Assembly (NCBI GenBank): GCA_015494185.1
Contig: WGBT01000102.1
Coordinates: 1 to 12,038, forward strand
DNA length: 12,038 nucleotides
Source of the DNA: Hyphomicrobiales bacterium
Lineage (GTDB): Bacteria; Pseudomonadota; Alphaproteobacteria; Rhizobiales; S144-35
Reading direction: 5' to 3'
This document shows positions 7,801 through 12,038 of the stretch, piece by piece. The stretch's first letter is position 1. Every line of letters begins with the position of its first letter. Under the pieces are notes generated by a model. The model made no database searches, was not told the DNA's origin, and saw only the letters and a program-made list of their open reading frames with translations. The translations under genes and the position numbers were made by a program.

Positions 7801-9152
7801 GCGCGCAGCGCCAGACTTTTTTCCAGATGTTGCCAATGGGTTTTGTCTGGCACCGTTAACTTGTTGCTGCTTTGTGCGCACATTTGGCTCCACATCCCGG
7901 CGAGCAAAACCCGTAGTAACGGCAAGCCAGCAGGGTGCTCTGCAGCGGCTGAAATCAGCGCTTTGAGCTCGTCTTCTTGTTCAAACTCAACGCCAAGCTG
8001 CGCCAATGGCTGACGAACAGAAGTCTCGATCTCGGTTTTGGACAAGGGCGTGATATCGAAGCTTTTCACCCGCGCAAACAAATCACGATCGCGCTGCAGG
8101 CAGCCATAATCCGACGACCGTAGAGCGGCGATGACCACAAGTGAAGGATCATCCAGCGCCTCGCTGAGCAACTGTGAGAAACGCGCGGCTTCACCGGGCC
8201 GGGTCTGGGAATAAAGCTCTTCGAACTGATCGATGAACAACAGGATTCGCCACGGCGGTTCACGCCCCTCTTGCTCGATGCTTTGCCGCACCGAATGGAT
8301 CAATTCCGTAAGCCGGCCGCCATGGCGCAAATAGCCCGTCCAACGATCGACATGTTCAATGCGCTTTTGATGATTTTCAACGCCCGTCCACAGACTGATC
8401 AAAGCATGGATGACTTCACGGAGCGGATTGCTGCCGGGCTTGACTGTCAGATAAGCCCAACGCCGGCTGTCACGCAAATAACGCGGCCACGGCTTGCCCC
8501 CCTCTCCGTCTTCCTGATTCTGCGGCCAAAACTGCGCCTGCAAGGCTCCCATGATCCCCGCGGCGACCAAAGACGTCTTGCCGACCGCAGCAGGCCCCAC
8601 CAATGTCAACATCCGGCGTTCATTGCTGCGAATACTGTCAAGTATAAGTTCGGTTTCCCGCTCGCGCCCAAAAAACACTGCGGCATCAGCAACGGTCATG
8701 GGGGCAAGGCCTGTGAAGGGACGAAACGCACAACATGGGCGGTGATTTTTAAAATGATCTTCCTTGCCAGAAAGCGCGTCCCGGATATGTTCCACCGTTT
8801 GTTCATCAAGCGGCGCGGTCACCTGCAACCAGGGCCGCGAATGAAGGCCCCGCAAAGAGGGGAATTGGCCGGTCGTGGTCACCGGTAAGAGTATAAACCC
8901 TGCCTCGGTTTCGGCTCGTTCGAGGGCCTGATAGTAAGCAATGGTTTGCCGAAAGTCTGGCCCGTGAGCAGTGTTGAGGTACAAGACCCCATCAACCGAG
9001 GCGATCTGATCGAATAAAGCGCCCGAGCAAAAACTGTGTGCTGCCAAATCCGGCTCTGGCAACACAGCCGTGATGCCCAGTGGCTGCAAATGGCGCGCTA
9101 GCGTGTTTGCCAAATCGCTATCAAGATGATGGATATTGAGAAAGACGCGCAT
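4824..9152 (-). CDS. STAND NTPase with TIR-like N-terminus, TM helix and 16 WD40 repeats
   Basis: A 1442-residue multidomain protein. Residues 1-128 resemble a degenerate TIR fold: a first strand VFLNIHH, acidic and hydrophobic alternation, and a late LLPV strand at 88-91. The Glu expected near residues 69-72 of an NADase-type TIR is not present. Residues 145-430 form a STAND/NACHT-like NTPase, with F-T-G-L-A-P and F-F-G-R-E-R-E leading in, Walker A GPAAVGKT (186-193), Walker B LLFIDQFEEL (304-313, Asp308) and an L-R-x-x-D sensor-like element (344-348). A helical region runs to about 600. One hydrophobic segment (616-638) follows a strongly basic stretch (604-617), and a coiled coil covers about 640-685. 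WD40 repeats fill 731-1399, then a family-typical tail with V-P-R-C-L-N-P-E-Q-R. Proteins of this type act in signalling and antiphage or self/non-self recognition, but this one's role is unknown. The ATG at 9152 lacks a good Shine-Dalgarno. Confidence 0.9.
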   Translation of the reverse strand: MRVFLNIHHLDSDLANTLARHLQPLGITAVLPEPDLAAHSFCSGALFDQIASVDGVLYLNTAHGPDFRQTIAYYQALERAETEAGFILLPVTTTGQFPSLRGLHSRPWLQVTAPLDEQTVEHIRDALSGKEDHFKNHRPCCAFRPFTGLAPMTVADAAVFFGRERETELILDSIRSNERRMLTLVGPAAVGKTSLVAAGIMGALQAQFWPQNQEDGEGGKPWPRYLRDSRRWAYLTVKPGSNPLREVIHALISLWTGVENHQKRIEHVDRWTGYLRHGGRLTELIHSVRQSIEQEGREPPWRILLFIDQFEELYSQTRPGEAARFSQLLSEALDDPSLVVIAALRSSDYGCLQRDRDLFARVKSFDITPLSKTEIETSVRQPLAQLGVEFEQEDELKALISAAAEHPAGLPLLRVLLAGMWSQMCAQSSNKLTVPDKTHWQHLEKSLALRADAFLEAHSHIVETVRRLLLYKLIQVDSSGREQSRRLKQSRCTGDEWEILKKMARRDPGIVTLCEEEGEPAAELASTVLIDYWPRLAEWVAEEHEFKVWKKQVAERREAWERANRNQSALLDGVQLYSADHWLTTRNEFILPDDRDYVQLSLTRAEKRQKRQLRNLRLFGLLMVSVALGLTAAGFAMHGALTKARIEAKSAKQQETLARINEGKAYAERNDALLTQSHILADLSGKIVETGDAVTGMLLAMEALPDVSDPTRRPYVDGAEAALYQALYSRRELKVLTAHQHFISSVDFSPDGSRVVTASHDRTARIWDVRTQRELAVLRGHQGILWSARFSPDGKQVATASQDGQVRLWDGFTGRLLRTFKGHKGGVLRAVFSPEGDKLLTASEDETARIWDVATGKQLQVFRGHINFVVSAAFNHYGNRAVTTSYDLTARIWNTNNGERVAVLKGHKGYVVDAAFNDDDTLVATVSYDGTVRLWDAWSGEQLMMMTGHRRAIYSVQFSADGSRLLTASGDHTARVWDAQTGKTLLLLQGHTDGVYSARFSADENKIITSSLDKTARIWDAKTGEELAVLRGHESYVRAALSPDGHLAVTGSGDKTVRFWDARDEGVSHAFLAFPEGVTTALFHPQKPLLFAASKSGAVAAWDVKTQRKIITFKGHSKDVYAMQMSRDGRRLLTASLDGTARVWDITSGEELLRLQGRGQPIRMVFTPDGEHVLTFATGNNARLWEIATKTAVKTFKGHTGKIMSVAFSSDGGKLATASTDRTVRVWDVATGAQIRLLKGHRGAVTQVTFSPDGHLLLTASEDHTVRLWEARTGRQLSVLGRYKARIKNVAFSADATRVVITVQENTAYVHSVRTGRKIAGLRHEFNINSARFSPDGKKILTASDDGTARLWDGWTGTRLAVLRGHKNVVSSAAFSADGTMALTASHDGRIRVWPIFATTQALLDYAKTVVPRCLNPEQRKRLYLLPTPPQWCKRFEAEGGS
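4956..6962 (-). repeat. 16 WD40 repeats with 42-residue (126-bp) period inside the STAND gene
   Basis: Repeats start at residues 731, 773, 815, 857, 899, 941, 983, 1025, 1066, 1108, 1150, 1191, 1233, 1275, 1317 and 1358. Thirteen are 42 residues long, and repeats 8, 11 and 15 are 41. Most show GH, then F-S-x-D-G, then T-A-S-x-D-x-T-A-R-[IVL]-W-D. Repeats 9, 11, 14 and 15 have lost the GH dipeptide, repeat 14 also lacks WD, and repeat 11 has WE in place of WD. A break at repeats 8 and 9 suggests two stacked eight-bladed propellers rather than the more usual two of seven. The blade split is inference. Confidence 0.85.
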
Positions 9153-9226
9153 GCCGTCCGTCGCTATTGTTACTACAGAATGATTTTCCAGATTTGTTGA
9201 AAGCTTTGGAACAGGTCCCCCATTTT

Positions 9227-9267
9227 CATTTCCGCATCACATTTCCGCATCATATGCGTATGATGCG
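9227..9267. promoter_or_regulatory. Iteron-plus-palindrome cluster upstream of the WD40 gene
   Basis: CATTTCCGCATCA occurs twice in direct tandem (9227-9239 and 9240-9252). The second copy runs into a perfect palindrome with 9-bp arms and a TGCG centre (CGCATCATA at 9246-9254 and TATGATGCG at 9259-9267). A partial extra copy, ATGCGTAT, follows at 9263-9270. The cluster sits 75-115 bp upstream of the WD40 start on the minus strand. This suggests binding sites for a dimeric regulator, though the regulator is not identified here. Confidence 0.5.
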
Positions 9268-9579
9268 TATCACGCCTGCAGAAAACGCCGCCAATACTTT
9301 ACACCATGGAACGTAACAAAAAAGATAAGAAAGACACGGTATGAGTTTTTAAACACGCGATTGGCAGCCCCAATTCAAAAGCTTCGCAAGCCGGGATCGT
9401 CGAAAAGATGGGGAATAAGACCAAGGGACTTTTGCCAGAAGTTGCCAAATTGCTGCCAACGCGCTGTTGCCAGCAGGCCACATCTCCACGCAAGAGATCG
9501 TCTTTATTGTTGTTTTTCAATATGTTGAGCCGGCACGCAAGAGGCTTGAAATATGCTGTTCCATCGGTCATCTTAATCT

Positions 9580-9613
9580 CAAATAAAGTAACAATACAAA
9601 TAAAGTAACAATA
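9580..9613 (+). repeat. 17-bp perfect tandem repeat before the small secreted-protein gene
   Basis: CAAATAAAGTAACAATA is present twice head to tail, ending 10 bases before the AAGGAG ribosome binding site of the gene at 9636. The AT-rich unit could be an operator, an unstructured leader or a translational enhancer. Its complement shares the 10-mer TATTGTTACT-like string with 9165-9174, just upstream of the WD40 start, but a 10-base match in AT-rich DNA is weak evidence of a common regulator. Confidence 0.7.
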
Positions 9614-9635
9614 AATGAATAAAAAGGAGTCAAGC

Positions 9636-10010
9636 ATGTTACGCAAGTGGTGTGCTTTAATCGGAGCCATATTCGTGTCTGTTGGTCTTGCCAAGGGGGC
9701 TGTGGCATTTCAACAGACACCTGTGCCAATCACGCCACCGCAAGCTATCCCGCCGGGAGGGGGGGCGGATAGCGCTGCGTCAAACGGAGCAGCCGCCAGT
9801 AAAACGGGTTTGGTTTCGCCTGATATGGAAGAACAACAAACGGGCGAGAAAAGCAGCTCTTGGTTCTATGGTTTGCCGAAATTGGATTTTGGTTTAGAAG
9901 TGCTTTATGGGGATGATCACTTGGCAAAACAGTATGCCCCTGAAGATATTTCGCCAACGGATGAAGGGGAGAGTTTCAGCATCAAAGGAACGCTCAAGAA
10001 GCAATTTTAA
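9636..10010 (+). CDS. Small secreted protein of unknown function
   Basis: I do not recognise this 124-residue protein. An N-terminal signal peptide is clear: a basic n-region (MLRKW), a hydrophobic core, and an A-V-A cleavage site at residues 22-24. A Pro/Gly/Ala/Ser-rich low-complexity linker covers about 27-60. The conserved-looking part is C-terminal: L-D-F-G-L-E-V-L-Y-G-D (83-93), an acidic stretch, then I-K-G-T-L-K-K-Q-F ending in Phe. The alternating aromatic/polar pattern and terminal Phe recall outer-membrane strands, but the protein is too short to be a full barrel on its own. The start is set by AAGGAG (9624-9629) six bases before ATG 9636. The ATG at 9615 overlaps this site and is less likely. 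It lies upstream of fccAB on the same strand, separated by 450 bases of non-coding DNA, so it is probably a separate transcript. Confidence 0.65.
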   Translation: MLRKWCALIGAIFVSVGLAKGAVAFQQTPVPITPPQAIPPGGGADSAASNGAAASKTGLVSPDMEEQQTGEKSSSWFYGLPKLDFGLEVLYGDDHLAKQYAPEDISPTDEGESFSIKGTLKKQF

Positions 10011-10139
10011 ATGATCAGAGGCCATATTTGTCTTGGGGGGGAGGCATTTTCTTGAGAAGCGCTGTTTTTTAATGGTCTAAGCATTCGGTATCGATGTTAG
10101 ATTGATTGGATTGACGAGGGGGTGGGGGCTCCATCGTGT

Positions 10140-10198
10140 TGATCCCGGGAAGGTCTTGTTGGGCGTTGGGGGACTCCGCAAGGCTGTTCTCGGGATCA
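10140..10198 (+). ncRNA. Candidate structured RNA element (12 + 6 bp stem) upstream of fccA
   Basis: Bases 10140-10151 pair with 10187-10198 over 12 positions, including one G-T pair (10148:10190). After a small internal loop, 10153-10158 pair with 10179-10184 with one T-G pair (10154:10183). The apical loop is about 20 bases and G-rich. Both non-Watson-Crick pairs are G-U wobbles only in plus-strand RNA, which hints that the plus strand is transcribed and folded. No T-run follows, so it is not a simple terminator. It could be a leader element, a small RNA or a decayed repeat. I match it to no known class. Confidence 0.35.
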
Positions 10199-10214
10199 CC
10201 TGTTTCAGGATCGC

Positions 10215-10265
10215 GCATTTGTGGCATTCCCTCATTTTTTGTGGCATTCCTGCATTTGTGACATT
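10215..10265 (+). promoter_or_regulatory. Three direct repeats of TTTGTGRCATT upstream of fccAB
   Basis: GTGGCATT at 10221-10228 and 10241-10248 and GTGACATT at 10258-10265 are each preceded by T-rich sequence, and the first and third share GCATTT before the core. The spacings are 20 and 17 bases, roughly two helical turns. They lie 105-150 bases upstream of the candidate fccA -35 box, a reasonable place for activator sites. The regulator is unknown. Confidence 0.4.
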
Positions 10266-10369
10266 ATCATTCAAACATTTACAGATTGGGCCATTGGGTC
10301 TAGAGAACCATTTTGTTAACCGTTCTGTGAATAGGATTTCCATGCATTTGCTATGATTTCTCTTTTCTC

Positions 10370-10398
10370 TTGACGCGGAAAAGGTTAGAGTATTGTAA
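10370..10398 (+). promoter_or_regulatory. Candidate sigma-70 promoter for fccAB
   Basis: TTGACG (10370-10375, five of six to consensus) is followed by TATTGT at 10391 (15-base spacer) or TTGTAA at 10393 (17-base spacer). Neither -10 is strong, which would fit an activator-dependent promoter. It leaves a leader of about 60 bases before fccA. Confidence 0.35.
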
Positions 10399-10463
10399 TA
10401 GCGGGGTTGCTTGATAGCTTGATGTAGCTTAATGGAAAGATTTTGCTTTGATGAGGGGGACTG

Positions 10464-11174
10464 TTGATCGTGGCTCTTAACGCTTCCAACATTGTGTTGG
10501 CCTGCGCCGGGCTCGTCTGTGCCATAGCTGGCGGCCTGCTATTCATGGCAAAACCAGCAAAGTCACAGGTTCCCCAGCAGTTTTGGCTGTCCCCGTCGCA
10601 ACCAACCCAACCAAGTCAAAAAGCGCCCCAAACAGCGCCTGGTGAAATTCTTGCTTCGACTTGTGCAGGCTGTCATGGTCAGGATGGCAATAGCGAGGGT
10701 CCTGCAACGCCCTCTATTGCAGGGATTTCCGTCCCCTATTTCCTGCGAACCATGGAGCAATATCGTCAAGGCAAGCGCAACTCGACGATCATGCGCCGGG
10801 TGGCCCTGGGTTATAATGCAGCTGAAATCGAGGCCATGGCCTACTATTTCGCCAGTCAGAAATTTATTCCTGTCAAACAACCCTTCGATCCCAAACGGGC
10901 CGAACGTGGTGCTATCTATCATAAGCGCTATTGTGAATATTGTCATCGTGATGGTGGCGCCCGCGCAGGCCGTGAAGGGATCTTGGCTGGACAGTGGGTC
11001 CCCTATCTGCGCGCCACACTCACTGATATGGTTGTCGGGAAACGCGAGATGCCACACAGTATGAAACGTTGGATGGAGCGTCTGGTGCGTATTGAAGGGG
11101 AAGACGCTGTTGAAGATTTAATGCATTATTACGCCAGCAATACTAAAGGGGCGACGCAATCGCTGCTTCCTTGA
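10464..11174 (+). CDS. fccA: Flavocytochrome c sulfide dehydrogenase, dihaem cytochrome subunit
   Basis: A 236-residue periplasmic dihaem cytochrome c that accepts electrons from the partner flavoprotein FccB during sulfide oxidation and hands them to a soluble cytochrome c or other carrier. Two haem-binding motifs are present: C-A-G-C-H (67-71) and C-E-Y-C-H (157-161), one per cytochrome domain. Likely axial Met ligands are Met110 in the first domain, and Met196 or Met200 in the second. A hydrophobic N-terminus (about 9-28) and a Pro/Gln-rich linker (34-59) indicate export by the Sec system and a spacer before the first haem domain. The start is uncertain between TTG 10464 and GTG 10470. A GAGGGGG Shine-Dalgarno (10453-10459) serves both. 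The direct neighbour fccB, 43 bases downstream, makes the assignment secure. Without that neighbour it would only be called a c4-type dihaem cytochrome. Confidence 0.88.
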   Translation: MIVALNASNIVLACAGLVCAIAGGLLFMAKPAKSQVPQQFWLSPSQPTQPSQKAPQTAPGEILASTCAGCHGQDGNSEGPATPSIAGISVPYFLRTMEQYRQGKRNSTIMRRVALGYNAAEIEAMAYYFASQKFIPVKQPFDPKRAERGAIYHKRYCEYCHRDGGARAGREGILAGQWVPYLRATLTDMVVGKREMPHSMKRWMERLVRIEGEDAVEDLMHYYASNTKGATQSLLP

Positions 11175-11217
11175 GGCAGGTGGAACAGCGAAGATTGAAA
11201 AAGGCGAGGCAATTGCG

Positions 11218-12038
11218 ATGGCAATGGACCGTAGAACTTTCGTCAAGGTGACCGGTGGCGCAGCAATCGCCGGCATGACCCTTGGCTTCCCAAATATTGT
11301 ACGCGGCGCCGGAAAGAACGTCGTCATTGTCGGCGGTGGCACAGGTGGCGCGACAGCGGCGAAGTATTTGCGCCTGAGTGATCCAACGGTCAAAGTCACC
11401 CTGATCGAGGCCTCAAAAGCTTATTATACTTGCTACTTCTCAAACGAAGTTTTGGCTGGTGTCCGCCCCCTCGAAAGCATCCGATTCAGTTATAAGGCCT
11501 TAGAAGGCTATGGCATCAATGTCATCAATGATGTCGTAACCTTCATCGACGCGGCCAATAAACGGGTTTTTACGCGCAATGGTGCAAGCCTTGATTATGA
11601 ACGTCTGATTGTGGCGCCTGGGATCGACTTCAAATGGGAACTCGTACCCGGTTACAACAAAACGGATGCAACGCGCGTTCCTCACGCTTGGCAAGCTGGT
11701 GTTCAGACCCAGATCCTGTTGCGCCAACTCAATGCCATGCCTGATGGTGGGCGGGTCATCTTGGTTCCGCCAACAAACCCATTCCGTTGCCCCCCGGGTC
11801 CCTATGAAAGGGCGAGCCAGATCGCGCGCTACTTGAAAAAGAAAAAACCAAAATCAAAGATTTTGATCCTTGACCAAAAGGATAAGTTTTCCAAGCAAGG
11901 TTTGTTCAAACAAGCCTGGAAACGGCTTTATGGTTTTGGCTCAGAAAATTCCATGATCGAATGGGTCGGGGCAAGTGCAGGTGGGAAAATCACCCGAATT
12001 GATACGGCGAACCGGCAAGTTATCACCGATTTCGATAC
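11218..12038 (+). CDS. fccB: Flavocytochrome c sulfide dehydrogenase, FAD subunit, 3'-truncated by window edge
   Basis: The first 273 residues of FccB, which oxidises sulfide at a covalently bound FAD with a redox-active disulfide and passes electrons to FccA. A Tat signal is evident (D-R-R-T-F-V-K, residues 4-10, then a mildly hydrophobic stretch), as expected for a protein exported folded with its cofactor. The FAD Rossmann motif is V-I-V-G-G-G-T-G-G (36-44), with the acidic end of the second strand at Glu64. Cys72 is a candidate for covalent flavin attachment. The diagnostic F-R-C-P-P-G-P-Y-E-R block (189-198) provides the first redox-active cysteine, Cys191, equivalent to Cys161 of the mature Allochromatium enzyme if about 30 residues are removed. 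The second disulfide cysteine lies beyond the window. ATG 11218 is chosen because GAGG (11206-11209) is eight bases before it. It forms an operon with fccA. Confidence 0.93.
   Translation, partial: MAMDRRTFVKVTGGAAIAGMTLGFPNIVRGAGKNVVIVGGGTGGATAAKYLRLSDPTVKVTLIEASKAYYTCYFSNEVLAGVRPLESIRFSYKALEGYGINVINDVVTFIDAANKRVFTRNGASLDYERLIVAPGIDFKWELVPGYNKTDATRVPHAWQAGVQTQILLRQLNAMPDGGRVILVPPTNPFRCPPGPYERASQIARYLKKKKPKSKILILDQKDKFSKQGLFKQAWKRLYGFGSENSMIEWVGASAGGKITRIDTANRQVITDFD

Larger units (their letters stand above)
9153..9635. other. Intergenic stretch between divergent WD40 and secreted-protein genes
   Basis: About 480 bases separating the minus-strand WD40 gene from the plus-strand gene at 9636, so it should contain promoters in both directions. 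It holds the repeat/palindrome cluster at 9227-9267, a 17-bp tandem repeat at 9580-9613, and several TTGCCA hexamers between 9432 and 9482. Open frames run on both strands through 9300-9690, but none begins with a convincing ribosome binding site or resembles a known protein. A decayed gene cannot be excluded. Confidence 0.45.
10011..10463. other. Intergenic stretch upstream of fccAB with structured and repeated DNA
   Basis: About 450 bases without a gene. From left to right it holds G-runs (10117-10129), a two-part hairpin (10140-10198), three GTGRCATT copies (10221-10265), an AGAAC/GTTCT inverted repeat (10301-10323) and a candidate promoter (10370-10398). An open frame on the minus strand covers 10077-10343 but has no ribosome binding site and overlaps the hairpin and repeats, so it is not called. 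Confidence 0.5.

Noticed and set aside
8271..8888. 205-codon open frame on the plus strand opposite the STAND domain
   Set aside because: It is antisense to a clearly conserved NTPase domain, gives no recognisable protein, and is a typical by-product of the codon bias there.
9299..9694. 131-codon minus-strand open frame in the divergent intergenic region
   Set aside because: It overlaps the start of the better-supported secreted-protein gene and the tandem repeat, and has no convincing start or known domain. Kept only as a possible relic.
10011..10080. Intrinsic terminator after the small secreted-protein gene
   Set aside because: A TTTTTT run exists near 10065, but the preceding bases form only a three- to five-pair stem, too weak to call.
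10077..10343. 88-codon minus-strand open frame upstream of fccA
   Set aside because: It coincides with the hairpin and the GTGRCATT repeats, and has no ribosome binding site or recognisable motif. Repeats and structure explain the region better.

Overview
The window looks like a piece of an alphaproteobacterial chromosome, probably Rhodospirillales-like. The support is a Tat-exported flavocytochrome c sulfide dehydrogenase, an alphaproteobacterial-style HolC, and moderately high GC with a visible drop to the right of about 9150. The assignment rests on protein recognition only and has not been searched. Two open reading frames are cut by the window edges: a membrane metal exporter on the left and fccB on the right.

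Left part (1-3300): the C-terminal part of a multi-spanning heavy-metal (putative manganese) exporter, a 350-bp intergenic stretch with a very long hairpin and a second possible fold, an alanine/glycine:cation symporter with its own candidate promoter, and convergently an orphan yidD. A 400-bp non-coding stretch follows. It ends with a near-ideal intrinsic terminator that closes the minus-strand block.

Middle part (3681-9152, all minus strand): transcription would run from a giant 1442-residue signalling ATPase through holC (DNA polymerase III chi) to a lone, short ABC ATPase. The large protein has a weak TIR-like N-terminus, a STAND (NACHT-like) NTPase module, one transmembrane helix, a coiled coil and 16 WD40 repeats of almost constant 42-residue length. 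Its stop codon shares one base with the holC start (TGATG), so a housekeeping replication subunit appears translationally coupled to a conflict- or signal-type protein. This is the most unusual feature of the window. The region upstream of the large gene carries a 13-bp tandem repeat fused to a perfect 9-bp-arm palindrome that could be an operator.

Right part (9153-12038, plus strand): a lower-GC region with a 17-bp tandem repeat, a small secreted protein of unknown function, a 450-bp intergenic stretch with a well-paired hairpin and three spaced copies of GTGRCATT, and then fccA-fccB. FccA is a dihaem cytochrome c and FccB a Tat-exported flavoprotein. Together they oxidise sulfide in the periplasm and pass electrons to cytochrome c, which suggests a lithotrophic or sulfide-detoxifying lifestyle.

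No tRNA, rRNA, CRISPR array, insertion sequence or integrase was recognised.
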